Source: Pseudomonas sp. 6D_7.1_Bac1 (GTDB taxonomy: Bacteria; Pseudomonadota; Gammaproteobacteria; Pseudomonadales; Pseudomonadaceae). Taken from it: a stretch of 64,000 nucleotides of DNA. Numbering within the stretch: the first letter of the stretch is position 1; the number at the start of each line of letters is the position of its first letter. Made by a program: the position numbers and the translations under genes. Below the pieces are notes generated by a model. The model searched no databases. It saw only the letters and a list, made by a program, of their open reading frames with translations, and had not been told where the DNA came from. The stretch lies in contig NZ_JANLNW010000053.1 of assembly GCF_025465945.1 (NCBI RefSeq), positions 1 through 64,000 of the forward strand. The letters are read 5' to 3'. Below, piece by piece: positions 1-8,193 of this stretch.

Positions 1-18
1 AGAGGAACGCATTCCAAG

Positions 19-45
19 GTGGGAGCGAGCCTGCTCGCGATGGGG
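19..45 (+). repeat. Single REP palindrome (GTGGGAGCGAGC family)
   Basis: A lone copy of the REP element that recurs through the window. It reads GTGGGAGCGAGC, then CTGCTCGCGATGG, and the GCGAGC/GCTCGC arms can fold into a hairpin. It lies just past the dnaB stop codon, so it is in the 3' untranslated region of dnaB. A partner in inverted orientation may lie beyond the left edge. Confidence 0.85.
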
Positions 46-66
46 CCCTTTCAGGCGCTAAATAAC

Positions 67-1461
67 TTATTCGTCGTCGAAGTTATAGCTGCCCGGCGCG
101 AGGTTTTCGAAGCGGGTGTACTTGCCGATGAACGCCAGGCGTGACGTTCCGATCGGGCCGTTCCGCTGCTTGCCGATGATGATCTCGGCGATGCCTTTGT
201 GTTCGGTTTCCGGGTGATACACCTCGTCCCGGTACACGAACATGATGACGTCGGCATCCTGCTCGATCGCTCCGGATTCCCGCAAGTCGGAGTTGATCGG
301 GCGCTTGTTGGGACGTTGCTCCAGGGAGCGGTTGAGCTGCGACAGCGCCACCACCGGGCAGTTGAATTCCTTGGCCAGGGCTTTCAACGAGCGGGAGATT
401 TCGGAAATCTCGTTGGTCCGGTTATCGCCACCCGAGCCCGGGATCTGCATGAGTTGCAGGTAATCGATCATGATCAGGGCGACATCGCCGTGCTCACGCA
501 CCAGACGCCGGGTCCGCGCACGCATTTCCGACGGGCTGATACCAGCCGTATCGTCGATGAACAGCTTACGATCGTTGAGCAGGTTGACCGCCGAAGTCAG
601 GCGCGGCCAATCGTCGTCGTCCAGGCGACCGGCACGGACTTTGGTCTGATCGATACGGCCGAGGGAAGACAGCATACGCATGATCAGCGATTCACCTGGC
701 ATCTCCAGCGAGTAGACCAGAACGCATTTGTCGCTGCGCAGCACGGCGTTTTCCACCAGGTTCATCGCAAAGGTGGTTTTACCCATCGATGGACGACCGG
801 CAACGATGATCAAGTCGGACGGTTGCAGGCCGCTGGTCTTCTCGTCGAGGTCGGTGTAGCCGGTGGACAGGCCGGTAATGGCGTTGTCGGTGTTGAACAA
901 GGTGTCGATGCGGTCGATGGCCTTGGTCAGCAGGTCATTCACGCTCACCGGGCCGCCGGTTTTTGGCCGGGCCTCGGCGATCTGGAAGATCTGCCGTTCA
1001 GCTTCGTCGAGGATCTCTTCAGCCGTGCGACCTTCTGGATTGAATGCGCTGTCGGCAATCTCGGTGGCAATGCCAATCAGTTGCCGCAAGGTCGCCCGCG
1101 CGCGAACGATCTGCGCATAGGCCTTGATGTTGGCGACGGACGGGGTGTTTTTCGCCAGTTCGCCGAGGTATCCGAGACCGCCAACTTGCGAGGTCTGACC
1201 TTCCTTGTCCAATTGCTCGGCAAGGGTCACGACGTCGATCGGCGAGTTCTGATCGGCCAGCTTGGCGATCGCACGGAAGATCAGGCGGTGGTCATGTCGA
1301 TAGAAATCGCCATCCGACACCTGATCGAGCACGCGTTCCCAGGCGTTGTTGTCCAGCATCAGACCACCGAGCACAGCCTGTTCGGCCTCGATGGAATGCG
1401 GCGGCACTTTCAGCGCGGCGGTTTGCAGATCGTATTGCTCAGGAGCGGAGATATCGTTCAT
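67..1461 (-). CDS. dnaB: Replicative DNA helicase DnaB
   Basis: Hexameric 5'-3' helicase that unwinds DNA at the replication fork and contacts primase and the clamp loader. The 464-residue product has the DnaB N-terminal domain (PHSIEAEQAVLGGLM near residue 20) and the RecA-like C-terminal domain with Walker A AGRPSMGKTTFAMN near residue 223. Length is normal for the family. I start it at ATG 1461 (MNDISAPEQYDL), as in other pseudomonads; an in-frame GTG two codons upstream is also possible. It follows the rplI operon on the same strand, but a hairpin at 1525-1553 separates them, so dnaB probably has its own promoter. A REP element lies directly downstream. Confidence 0.97.
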   Translation of the reverse strand: MNDISAPEQYDLQTAALKVPPHSIEAEQAVLGGLMLDNNAWERVLDQVSDGDFYRHDHRLIFRAIAKLADQNSPIDVVTLAEQLDKEGQTSQVGGLGYLGELAKNTPSVANIKAYAQIVRARATLRQLIGIATEIADSAFNPEGRTAEEILDEAERQIFQIAEARPKTGGPVSVNDLLTKAIDRIDTLFNTDNAITGLSTGYTDLDEKTSGLQPSDLIIVAGRPSMGKTTFAMNLVENAVLRSDKCVLVYSLEMPGESLIMRMLSSLGRIDQTKVRAGRLDDDDWPRLTSAVNLLNDRKLFIDDTAGISPSEMRARTRRLVREHGDVALIMIDYLQLMQIPGSGGDNRTNEISEISRSLKALAKEFNCPVVALSQLNRSLEQRPNKRPINSDLRESGAIEQDADVIMFVYRDEVYHPETEHKGIAEIIIGKQRNGPIGTSRLAFIGKYTRFENLAPGSYNFDDE

Positions 1462-1524
1462 GGCCACTTGGTTTCTTTAGGAAAAGCAGGGTTTGTAGAA
1501 AATCAGGAACCGCAGAAAGACAAA

Positions 1525-1553
1525 GGGCACGACCTGTAAACAGGATCGTGCCC
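1525..1553 (-). terminator. Rho-independent terminator after rplI
   Basis: GGGCACGA pairs with TCGTGCCC, the inner CCTG pairs with CAGG, and the loop is TAAA with one bulged base. Read on the minus strand the stem is followed by the T-rich TTTGTCTTTC. It closes the rpsF-rpsR-rplI operon before dnaB. Confidence 0.8.
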
Positions 1554-1598
1554 GATGTTACCGGTAAGCACCCGAGGGTGCCAGCCGACAAGTGCTGC

Positions 1599-2045
1599 TT
1601 AAGCTGCTACCACGACAACGCGTACGGTGGCTTCAACTTCAGCGTGCAGGTGCACGGCTACGTCGAATTCGCCTACGTTGCGGATGGTGCCGTTCGGCAG
1701 ACGAACTTCGCTTTTTGCAACTTCAACGCCAGAGGCGGTCAGTGCATCAGCGATGTCGTGAGTACCGATCGAACCGAACAGCTTGCCTTCGTCACCGGCG
1801 GTGGCAGTGATAGTCACTTCCAGCTCAGCCAGTTGGGCAGCGCGGTTTTCAGCCGAAGTTTTACGGTCTGCTGCGGCTTTTTCCAGCTCAGCGCGACGCT
1901 CTTCGAACGCAGCCAGGTTGGCAGCGGTCGCAGCGGTAGCTTTGCCGTAAGGCAGCAGGTAGTTACGACCGTAACCAGCCTTAACGTTCACTTTGTCACC
2001 CAGGTTGCCCAGGTTGGTGACTTTTTCCAGAAGGATCAGTTGCAT
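1599..2045 (-). CDS. rplI: 50S ribosomal protein L9
   Basis: Large-subunit protein that binds 23S rRNA near the base of the L1 stalk. The 148-residue product has the standard L9 layout: N-terminal rRNA-binding domain starting [17 protein letters not shown] with the GYGRNYLLP signature, a long charged connecting helix rich in A, E, R and K (about residues 40-75), and a small C-terminal domain. It is the last gene of the ribosomal operon, 19 bases after the membrane-protein gene and before the terminator at 1525-1553. Confidence 0.97.
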   Translation of the reverse strand: MQLILLEKVTNLGNLGDKVNVKAGYGRNYLLPYGKATAATAANLAAFEERRAELEKAAADRKTSAENRAAQLAELEVTITATAGDEGKLFGSIGTHDIADALTASGVEVAKSEVRLPNGTIRNVGEFDVAVHLHAEVEATVRVVVVAA

Positions 2046-2064
2046 GTGAAAATCCTCTTAACTT

Positions 2065-2958
2065 TTAACCTTCACCGTTCGCGTTATCGGCGTCTTTCGG
2101 CGCCAAACGACCGCGAAAATCAATCAGGCTGTCGACAATGGCCAGGACCACCAGCAACGGATAGATCAGCTGCATAAACAGCAACAGCGTTACGTACAAC
2201 CCCACCAGCCAAAACTTGGCCAGTCGCTTTTCAGCCACCAGCCCATGAATCAGGGCCAGCCCGGCGAACACCAGCGGTACGCTGCACAACGGCGTCAACA
2301 TGGCCATCTGGGAACCGAAGTTCGGCCCCAGGAGCATGCACGCCAGCAGCAACATCGCCGGCCCCAGCGGGATTCGGATGGCGCGAAACTCGCGACCAAA
2401 ACCACCGGGGTTGTACAACAACGCCTGCCAGTAGCGCCCGATAATCAGGCTCAGCACACTGACGATTTGCAACAAGGCCGCAATCAGGCCAGTCAGAACC
2501 GGAGCAATCAGGGCGGCGAGACGCGCTCGCTCCTCTACCGACAATTGCTGGTAGAGGTCACCGAGGGCCAGCGGCAGGATCTTTACCAGCTCCTGCGCCA
2601 GCATCTCGATCTGAGGGCGGTAAGCCGCACCCAGCACCACTGAAAACACCAATCCCATCGCTATGCTGACCAGCAGCACGCGGTTCCAGGATTCACTTGC
2701 GCGCAAAACCAACGCAAGGCCCGAAGACCCCAGCAGCACCATAAGTGCGCGTGGATCAGCGGAATACATCCACCAGAGCAATGCCGGCAGTATTCCCAGA
2801 GCAAGAACGCCTAGGGCGTCCTTCAATCCGCGCCGCAGTAGCACAAGGCTCCCCGCGGCAGCACCCAACCAATACAACAACGGCAATGCCGCGCATCCAG
2901 CCACTACGAGAGTGGCCTGCATACGACCGCGCATGATGAACTCAGCTATGGCGCGCAT
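2065..2958 (-). CDS. Multi-pass inner-membrane protein (YybS/DUF2232-like) in the ribosomal operon
   Basis: A 297-residue, very hydrophobic protein with about seven or eight predicted membrane segments. There is a cytoplasmic-looking charged stretch around residues 135-150 (LYQQLSVEERARLAAL) and a short hydrophilic C-terminus. A protein of this type sits between rpsR and rplI throughout Pseudomonas. I assign it to the YybS/DUF2232 group from size, topology and position, not from a catalytic motif; its function is unknown. AGGA eight bases before the ATG supports the start. Spacing to rpsR (36 bases) and rplI (19 bases) implies co-transcription with ribosomal genes. Confidence 0.8.
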   Translation of the reverse strand: MRAIAEFIMRGRMQATLVVAGCAALPLLYWLGAAAGSLVLLRRGLKDALGVLALGILPALLWWMYSADPRALMVLLGSSGLALVLRASESWNRVLLVSIAMGLVFSVVLGAAYRPQIEMLAQELVKILPLALGDLYQQLSVEERARLAALIAPVLTGLIAALLQIVSVLSLIIGRYWQALLYNPGGFGREFRAIRIPLGPAMLLLACMLLGPNFGSQMAMLTPLCSVPLVFAGLALIHGLVAEKRLAKFWLVGLYVTLLLFMQLIYPLLVVLAIVDSLIDFRGRLAPKDADNANGEG

Positions 2959-2994
2959 GCATTCAATCCTTTGCTACGTGTCGACTGCCCGGTC

Positions 2995-3225
2995 TCAGCG
3001 GCCGTGGCTGTCGGTGTAGGCCAGCAGGGCCAGGAAGCGGGCGCGCTTGATAGCGGTGGCCAGCTGACGCTGATAACGAGCTTTGGTACCGGTGATGCGG
3101 CTTGGAACGATTTTGCCGGTCTCGGATACATAAGCTTTCAGAGTGTTGAGATCTTTGTAATCGATCTCTTTCACGTCTTCAGCGGTGAAGCGGCAGAATT
3201 TACGACGACGGAAGAAACGTGCCAT
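2995..3225 (-). CDS. rpsR: 30S ribosomal protein S18
   Basis: Small-subunit platform protein that forms a heterodimer with S6. The 76-residue product starts [13 protein letters not shown] and contains the family core [19 protein letters not shown] followed by [15 protein letters not shown]. Length is typical. It follows rpsF by 28 bases in the same operon, with an AGGAG-type site before the ATG. Confidence 0.97.
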
Positions 3226-3253
3226 GTAATAGGCTCCTCAAAAGGTCCGTGGA

Positions 3254-3676
3254 TTACTCGTCAGCGTTATCGCTGGCGTCGCTGTCATCACTGTCAACGC
3301 CTTCAGCGTCGGAGTGCTCAGGACGGTCGCGACGCTCACGGCGCTCACTGCGGTTTTCTTCAGCCTTGAGCATCTCGGATTGGCCGGTAACGGCTTCTTC
3401 GCGACGGATGACCAGGTTACGGATCACTGCATCGTTGTAGCGGAAGTTGTCTTCCAGCTCGGCCAGGGCCTTGCCAGTGCACTCAACGTTCAGCATCACG
3501 TAGTGAGCCTTGTGAACATTGTTGATTGCGTAGGCCAGTTGACGACGGCCCCAATCTTCCAGACGGTGGATTTTGCCGCCGTCTTCTTCGATCAGCTTGG
3601 TGTAACGCTCAACCATGCCGCCGACTTGCTCGCTTTGATCCGGGTGGACCAAAAAGATGATTTCGTAATGACGCAT
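3254..3676 (-). CDS. rpsF: 30S ribosomal protein S6
   Basis: Small-subunit protein and partner of S18. The 140-residue product starts [18 protein letters not shown] and has the S6 ferredoxin-like fold through about residue 100, ending near [12 protein letters not shown]. Beyond that is a long charged tail, first Arg/Glu rich and then Asp/Ser rich ([13 protein letters not shown]). In enterobacteria the S6 tail receives extra glutamates from RimK; whether that happens here is not visible. AAGGAG lies five bases before the ATG. It is the first gene of the operon, with a promoter at 3795-3823 and a leader of about 110 bases. Confidence 0.97.
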   Translation of the reverse strand: MRHYEIIFLVHPDQSEQVGGMVERYTKLIEEDGGKIHRLEDWGRRQLAYAINNVHKAHYVMLNVECTGKALAELEDNFRYNDAVIRNLVIRREEAVTGQSEMLKAEENRSERRERRDRPEHSDAEGVDSDDSDASDNADE

Positions 3677-3794
3677 GAATGCTCCTTACGGGTTGTAGCC
3701 TGCCGCTCAAAAGCGGTCAGACAAGGAGTGAATGACACTTATGGACTTGCCGGCGATAGACACATGCGTGCCTGCCGTCACAGCAAGGGGCGCA

Positions 3795-3823
3795 ATTGTA
3801 GAGAAGGGATAGAAGAGGTGCAA
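3795..3823 (-). promoter_or_regulatory. Sigma70-type promoter of the rpsF operon
   Basis: On the minus strand TTGCAC (3818-3823) and TACAAT (3795-3800) are separated by exactly 17 bases, a near-consensus sigma70 promoter. Transcription would begin near 3788 and give a leader of about 110 bases before rpsF. The leader holds a CCGCT-TTTG-AGCGG hairpin about 35 bases before the start codon. Confidence 0.65.
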
Positions 3824-3867
3824 GGCAATTGGTGATTATTTGAACAATACCCACCACCACAAACAAC

Positions 3868-3957
3868 TGTGGGAGCGAGCTTGCTCGCGATGGGGGCATC
3901 ACATTCAACATTTATGCTGAATGACACTCCGCTATCGCGAGCAGGCTCGCTCCCACA
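3868..3957. repeat. Inverted pair of REP elements (BIME)
   Basis: GTGGGAGCGAGCTTGCTCGCGATGG at the left and its inverted partner CTATCGCGAGCAGGCTCGCTCCCAC at the right, with about 40 bases of AT-richer spacer. The left copy has T in place of C at the centre (AGCTTGCT). It lies between the rpsF promoter and the 3' end of rlmB, where it may stabilise the rlmB transcript end. Confidence 0.9.
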
Positions 3958-3972
3958 GGGATTACAACCGAC

Positions 3973-4734
3973 TCATGCTTTCTTGGCGGCGGCCTTGACG
4001 CCGCGCTGGCGCAGGGCTTCGAACAGGCACACGCCGGTTGCCACGGAAACGTTGAGGCTGCTGACGCTACCGGCCATCGGCAGGCGCACCAGGTAGTCGC
4101 AAAGATCGCGAGTCAGACGGCGCATCCCGCTACCTTCCGCACCCATGATCAGGATGGTCGGTCCGGTCAGGTCCTGCTGATACAGATCCTGCTCAGCCTC
4201 GCCCGCCGTACCGACGACCCACAAACCACGCTGCTTGAGTTTTTCCAGGGTGCGCGCCAGGTTGGTCACAGCCACCAACGGAATCACTTCAGCGGCGCCA
4301 CAGGCGACTTTACGTACAGTCGGGGTCAGGGTGGCTGACTTGTCCTTCGGAACGATCACTGCCAATGCACCCGCCGCGTCGGCAGAACGCAGGCAAGCAC
4401 CAAGGTTGTGCGGATCGGTCACGCCGTCGAGCACCAACAGCAGCGGTGCACCTTCGGTACGGTCGAGCAGCTCGTCGAGCATGGCCTCGCCCCAGACCTG
4501 GCTAGGACTCACGTCCGCCACCACGCCCTGGTGCACGCCTTCAACCCAGGCATCCAGCTCACGACGCTCGGCCTGACCGACCGCAACGCGGTTTTCATTG
4601 GCCAGTTCGATCAGCGTCTGAACGCGCGGATCACTGCGGCCTTCGGCCAGCCAGATCTGCTTGACGCGTTTAGGGTGATGACGCAGCAACGCTTCTACGG
4701 CATGCACGCCGTAGATTTTTTCCAACTGACTCAT
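3973..4734 (-). CDS. rlmB: 23S rRNA (guanosine-2'-O)-methyltransferase RlmB
   Basis: SpoU-family enzyme that methylates the ribose of G2251 in the peptidyl-transferase region of 23S rRNA, using S-adenosylmethionine. The 253-residue product has the N-terminal substrate-binding domain (YGVHAVEALLRHHP at the start) and the trefoil-knot catalytic domain: DPHNLGACLRSADAAG near residue 110, IMGAEGSGMRRL near 195 and the C-terminal motif PMAGSVSSLNVSVATG. Length matches the E. coli enzyme. The start overlaps the rnr stop by four bases (ATGA), so the two genes are translationally coupled. Confidence 0.96.
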   Translation of the reverse strand: MSQLEKIYGVHAVEALLRHHPKRVKQIWLAEGRSDPRVQTLIELANENRVAVGQAERRELDAWVEGVHQGVVADVSPSQVWGEAMLDELLDRTEGAPLLLVLDGVTDPHNLGACLRSADAAGALAVIVPKDKSATLTPTVRKVACGAAEVIPLVAVTNLARTLEKLKQRGLWVVGTAGEAEQDLYQQDLTGPTILIMGAEGSGMRRLTRDLCDYLVRLPMAGSVSSLNVSVATGVCLFEALRQRGVKAAAKKA

Positions 4735-7361
4735 GACTTGGCCTTAGGTTTACGCGCCCCGCCGCTTTTGGCTGGAGCCGAGCCCGCTTTTGGCGGGCCT
4801 TTACGGTGTTTACTCGGTTTGGCTGGCTTGCCGCCGGAGGCCTTTTCAGGCGCCGACCGTCCGGCCTTTCCCCCAGACGCCGCTTTACCGCCGCTCTTCG
4901 CTTCGGCCAGCAACGCCTGCTTCATTTCACGACTTTTGCGTACCTCGGCGTTTTTCGCCGCAGCATCGCTTGGGCGATAGGCTTCGACCGCTTTTTCCTT
5001 CACGGAACTACGACGACCGGTTTTCGCCGGCGCAGGCTCAGCAGCCGTCTTGGCAGCAGGCGCGGAGGTTTCTGCGCCACGCTTCTTGCGGCCAATCGGC
5101 GCGCTGATGGTTTTTTCGGCCATCTCGAAGTCGATCTTGCGCTCGTCCAGGTCAACCCGCATTACGCGCACTTCGACGGTATCGCCAAGGCGGAAGCTGC
5201 GACCGGTACGCTCACCGGCCAGGCGGTGATGCACAGGGTCGAAGTGGTAGTAGTCACCCGGCAAAGCGGTCACATGGACCAGCCCTTCGACGTAGATGTC
5301 CGTCAGCTCGACGAACAGACCAAAACCGGTCACCGCAGTGATCACGCCCGGGAACGACTCGCCCACGCGGTCTTTCATGTACTCGCACTTGAGCCAGTTC
5401 ACTACGTCGCGGGTCGCTTCGTCGGCACGGCGCTCGCTCATCGAGCACTGCTCGCCGAGCTGTTCCAGCGTCGCTTCGTCGTACGGATAGATACGCGCTT
5501 TCGGAATGGTCATTGCCCCGGCACGACGCACATGTGGCGTGTCTTGCTTGGAGTGGATGACGCTGCGAATCGCCCGGTGCGTGAGCAAGTCCGGGTAACG
5601 GCGAATCGGCGAGGTGAAGTGGGTATAGGCTTCGTAATTCAGGCCGAAGTGGCCCTGGTTATCAGCGCTGTACACCGCTTGGCTCAACGAACGCAGCATG
5701 ACGGTCTGGATCAGGTGGAAATCCGGACGATCCTTGATACCGGCCAGCAACGCCTGGTAGTCCTTCGGCGACGGGCCGTCCTTGCCTTTGTGCAGGGACA
5801 GGCCGAGCTCGCCAAGGAAGGCGCGGAGTTTTTCCAGACGCTCCGGCGGCGGACCATCGTGGACCCGGTACAGCGCAGGGATCTCGTGTTTCTTCAGGAA
5901 TTCAGCGGTGGCCACGTTGGCCGCCAGCATGCATTCCTCGATCAGCTTGTGCGCGTCATTGCGCACAGTCGGACGGATTTCGGCGATCTTGCGCTCGGTG
6001 CCGAAGATGATTCGGGTTTCCTGCGTTTCGAAATCGATCGCGCCACGCACGTGACGAGCCGCCAGCAACACCTTGTACAGCGAGTAGAGCTGCTTGAGGT
6101 GCGGCACGACATCGGTGTACTCACCGCGCAACTGCCGGGCCTCGGTGGTTTTCGGCTGTTCCAGCATCGCGCTGACCTTGTTGTAGGTCAGGCGGGCGTG
6201 GGAGTGAATCACTGCTTCGTAGAAGCAGTAGTCGGTCATCTCGCCGGATTTGGAGATGGTCATCTCGCAAACCATGGCTAGGCGATCGACGAGCGGGTTC
6301 AGCGAGCACAGGCCGTTGGATAACTGCTCAGGCAGCATCGGCACGACGCGCTCGGGGAAGTACACCGAGTTACCACGAACCTGAGATTCGTTGTCCAGCG
6401 CCGAACCGATCTTCACGTAGCTGGAAACGTCGGCAATCGCCACGTACAACTTCCAGCCGCCGGAGAACAGGCGCAGCTTGCCTGGACGCGCTTCGCAATA
6501 CACCGCATCGTCGAAGTCGCGAGCATCTTCGCCGTCAATGGTAACGAACGGCAGATGACGCAGGTCGATGCGTTTTTCTTTGTCTTTCTCTTCGACTTCC
6601 GGCTTGAGCTTGGCGGCTTCTTTGAGCACCGCTTCAGGCCATACATGAGGAATGTCGTAGGTACGCAGGGCAATATCGATTTCCATGCCCGGCGCCATGT
6701 AATTACCGACCACTTCCACCACATCGCCTTGCGGCTGGAAGCGTGGCGTCGGCCAATGCGTAATCTTCACTTCAACGAATTGGCCGATATTGGCGTTGGC
6801 GTTACGACCTGGAGTCACCAGCACTTCCTGCTGGATCTTCGGGTTGTCGGCCACCACAAAGCCGATGCCGCCTTCTTCGAAGTAACGACCGACGATGCTC
6901 TCGTGAGCACGGGACACCACTTCGACGATCACGCCTTCACGGCGACCACGACGGTCCAGACCGGAAACCCGTGCCAGCGCACGGTCACCGTCGAACACCA
7001 GACGCATTTGCGCCGGGCTCATGAACAGGTCGTCACTGCCGTCGTCCGGGATCAGGAAGCCGAAGCCGTCACGGTGACCACTGATGCGGCCCAGGATCAG
7101 GTCGAGCTTGTCTACCGGCGCGTAGGTGCCACGGCGGGTATAGATCAGTTGAGCGTCGCGCTCCATGGCGCGCAGGCGGCGGCGCAGGGCTTCGATCTGG
7201 TCTTCTGTGGTCAGACCAAACTCTTCGACCAGTTGCTCGCGGTTAGCAGGCGAACCACGATCAGCAAGGTGCTGAAGGATCAGTTCGCGGCTAGGAATAG
7301 GGTTTTCATATTTTTCCGCTTCACGAGCGGCCTCGGGATCGAGGGACTGCCAATCGGCCAT
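4731..7361 (-). CDS. rnr: Ribonuclease R (3'-5' exoribonuclease)
   Basis: Processive hydrolytic exoribonuclease that digests structured RNA and takes part in rRNA quality control and trans-translation. The 876-residue product has an N-terminal winged-helix region, two cold-shock-like domains, the RNB catalytic domain (DGEDARDFDDAVY near residue 275, with the metal-binding Asp cluster) and an S1 domain (SFPGVITAVTGFGLFVELTD near residue 640). After about residue 735 it runs into a long low-complexity tail of Lys, Ala, Gly, Ser, Pro and Arg, longer than the E. coli tail (813 residues in all). Basic tails of RNase R help bind RNA and ribosomes. It overlaps rlmB by four bases. Confidence 0.97.
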   Translation of the reverse strand: MADWQSLDPEAAREAEKYENPIPSRELILQHLADRGSPANREQLVEEFGLTTEDQIEALRRRLRAMERDAQLIYTRRGTYAPVDKLDLILGRISGHRDGFGFLIPDDGSDDLFMSPAQMRLVFDGDRALARVSGLDRRGRREGVIVEVVSRAHESIVGRYFEEGGIGFVVADNPKIQQEVLVTPGRNANANIGQFVEVKITHWPTPRFQPQGDVVEVVGNYMAPGMEIDIALRTYDIPHVWPEAVLKEAAKLKPEVEEKDKEKRIDLRHLPFVTIDGEDARDFDDAVYCEARPGKLRLFSGGWKLYVAIADVSSYVKIGSALDNESQVRGNSVYFPERVVPMLPEQLSNGLCSLNPLVDRLAMVCEMTISKSGEMTDYCFYEAVIHSHARLTYNKVSAMLEQPKTTEARQLRGEYTDVVPHLKQLYSLYKVLLAARHVRGAIDFETQETRIIFGTERKIAEIRPTVRNDAHKLIEECMLAANVATAEFLKKHEIPALYRVHDGPPPERLEKLRAFLGELGLSLHKGKDGPSPKDYQALLAGIKDRPDFHLIQTVMLRSLSQAVYSADNQGHFGLNYEAYTHFTSPIRRYPDLLTHRAIRSVIHSKQDTPHVRRAGAMTIPKARIYPYDEATLEQLGEQCSMSERRADEATRDVVNWLKCEYMKDRVGESFPGVITAVTGFGLFVELTDIYVEGLVHVTALPGDYYHFDPVHHRLAGERTGRSFRLGDTVEVRVMRVDLDERKIDFEMAEKTISAPIGRKKRGAETSAPAAKTAAEPAPAKTGRRSSVKEKAVEAYRPSDAAAKNAEVRKSREMKQALLAEAKSGGKAASGGKAGRSAPEKASGGKPAKPSKHRKGPPKAGSAPAKSGGARKPKAKS

Positions 7362-7522
7362 TAGAGAGTTTTCACCTTGTCTATATGCGGGTTAGTTTGG
7401 CATAGGCGTAATGAAACGGGAAATTTCAGACTCCTGGAGGCCTCAAAAGCCCCTTCTCTCGCCTGGAAAGACAGTCTTGAGCACCGCTCGTAAAATTTTC
7501 CAGGTTTTTTTGATATCAGGGG

Positions 7523-7551
7523 TTTACAGTTAAAAGGACGCTCCGTATAGT
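7523..7551 (+). promoter_or_regulatory. Promoter of tRNA-Leu copy 1
   Basis: TTTACA (7523-7528) and TATAGT (7546-7551) with a 17-base spacer, 35 bases before the tRNA. A GC-rich GCGCGCC follows the -10 box and resembles a stringent discriminator. Copy 2 has the same arrangement. Confidence 0.75.
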
Positions 7552-7586
7552 GCGCGCCATCGACGACGGACAACGTTGCCGATACT

Positions 7587-7673
7587 GCCCAGATGGTGAA
7601 ATTGGTAGACACGCCAGCTTCAGGTGCTGGTGACCGCAAGGTCGTGGAAGTTCGAGTCTTCTTCTGGGCACCA
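7587..7673 (+). tRNA. tRNA-Leu (anticodon CAG), copy 1
   Basis: 87 bases with class II architecture. The acceptor GCCCAGA pairs with TCTGGGC, followed by the discriminator A and an encoded CCA. The anticodon arm is CCAGC-TTCAGGT-GCTGG, which places CAG at positions 34-36. The variable arm (TGACCGCAAGGTCG) and the T arm GTTCGAGTC are intact. It reads CUG, the main leucine codon in high-GC pseudomonads. It is transcribed opposite to rnr from its own promoter, with a terminator 40 bases downstream. Confidence 0.97.
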
Positions 7674-7712
7674 ATTTCGAGCTTGAGATTAGTTCAATTT
7701 CAAGGCTCACAC

Positions 7713-7736
7713 AAAAACCCGCGAAAGCGGGTTTTT
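7713..7736 (+). terminator. Terminator of tRNA-Leu copy 1
   Basis: AAAAACCCGC-GAAA-GCGGGTTTTT: a perfect stem with a GAAA tetraloop and a T run. The same hairpin is repeated after copy 2. Confidence 0.93.
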
Positions 7737-7775
7737 GCATTCTAAGTGTTTGATTTATTAAAACCAAAACAGGGG

Positions 7776-7804
7776 TTTACAGATCAAAACGCTCTCCGTA
7801 TAGT
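7776..7804 (+). promoter_or_regulatory. Promoter of tRNA-Leu copy 2
   Basis: TTTACA (7776-7781) and TATAGT (7799-7804) with 17 bases between them. It repeats the promoter of copy 1, including the preceding AGGGG and the following GTGCGCC, but the spacer bases have diverged. Confidence 0.75.
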
Positions 7805-7838
7805 GCGCCACATCAACAGCGGCAACGCTGAAGATATT

Positions 7839-7925
7839 GCCCAGATGGTGAAATTGGTAGACACGCCAGCTTCAGGTGCTGGTGACCGCAAGGTCGTGGA
7901 AGTTCGAGTCTTCTTCTGGGCACCA
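7839..7925 (+). tRNA. tRNA-Leu (anticodon CAG), copy 2
   Basis: The 87 bases are identical to copy 1 across the whole tRNA, including the encoded CCA. It lies 252 bases downstream with its own promoter (7776-7804) and terminator (7961-7984). The flanks between the two copies have diverged while promoter boxes, tRNA and terminator are kept, so the duplication is not very recent or is kept uniform by gene conversion. Confidence 0.97.
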
Positions 7926-7960
7926 ATTCAAAGTTCAAGGTCAACGATCTTGAATCTCAC

Positions 7961-7984
7961 AAAAACCCGCGAAAGCGGGTTTTT
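7961..7984 (+). terminator. Terminator of tRNA-Leu copy 2
   Basis: AAAAACCCGC-GAAA-GCGGGTTTT, the same hairpin as at 7713-7736. Confidence 0.93.
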
Positions 7985-8079
7985 GCGTTTCTGGTGTTCG
8001 ATAATCTCCAGCCACCGCCATCCCTGTGCAAGGGGGCTGACCTGCTTACGACGCAGATGTGTTTGAGCCGCTGAAAACG

Positions 8080-8176
8080 CCATCGCGAGCAGGCTCGCTC
8101 CCACATTTGATTTCTGTCGCCCGCAGATAGTGGGGGCACAGCAGAACCTGTGGGAGCGAGCCTGCTCGCGATGGCG
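8080..8176. repeat. Inverted pair of REP elements (BIME)
   Basis: CCATCGCGAGCAGGCTCGCTCCCAC on the left and GTGGGAGCGAGCCTGCTCGCGATGG on the right, with about 45 bases between them. The order is opposite to the pair at 3868-3957: here the CATCGCGAG ends face outward. It lies just beyond the stop codon of the chemoreceptor gene. Confidence 0.9.
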
Positions 8177-8193
8177 GTGGCCCAGACAACAAA

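Noticed and set aside
199..1539. Open frame of 446 codons antisense to dnaB
   Set aside because: It mirrors dnaB codon by codon, has no recognisable domain and is the usual antisense shadow of high-GC coding DNA. The same holds for long frames opposite rnr (4806-6281), purA (10246-11811), hflK-hflX (14042-15904), parC (36688-38469), parE (39630-41294) and thiC (46878-48869).
3717..4096. Short frames on both strands through the REP pair upstream of rlmB
   Set aside because: They consist largely of translated REP palindrome (GASLLAM, LSRAGSLPQ), which appears wherever this repeat is read in frame. Similar frames at 24368-25189, 46878 onward and 50714-50896 were rejected for the same reason.
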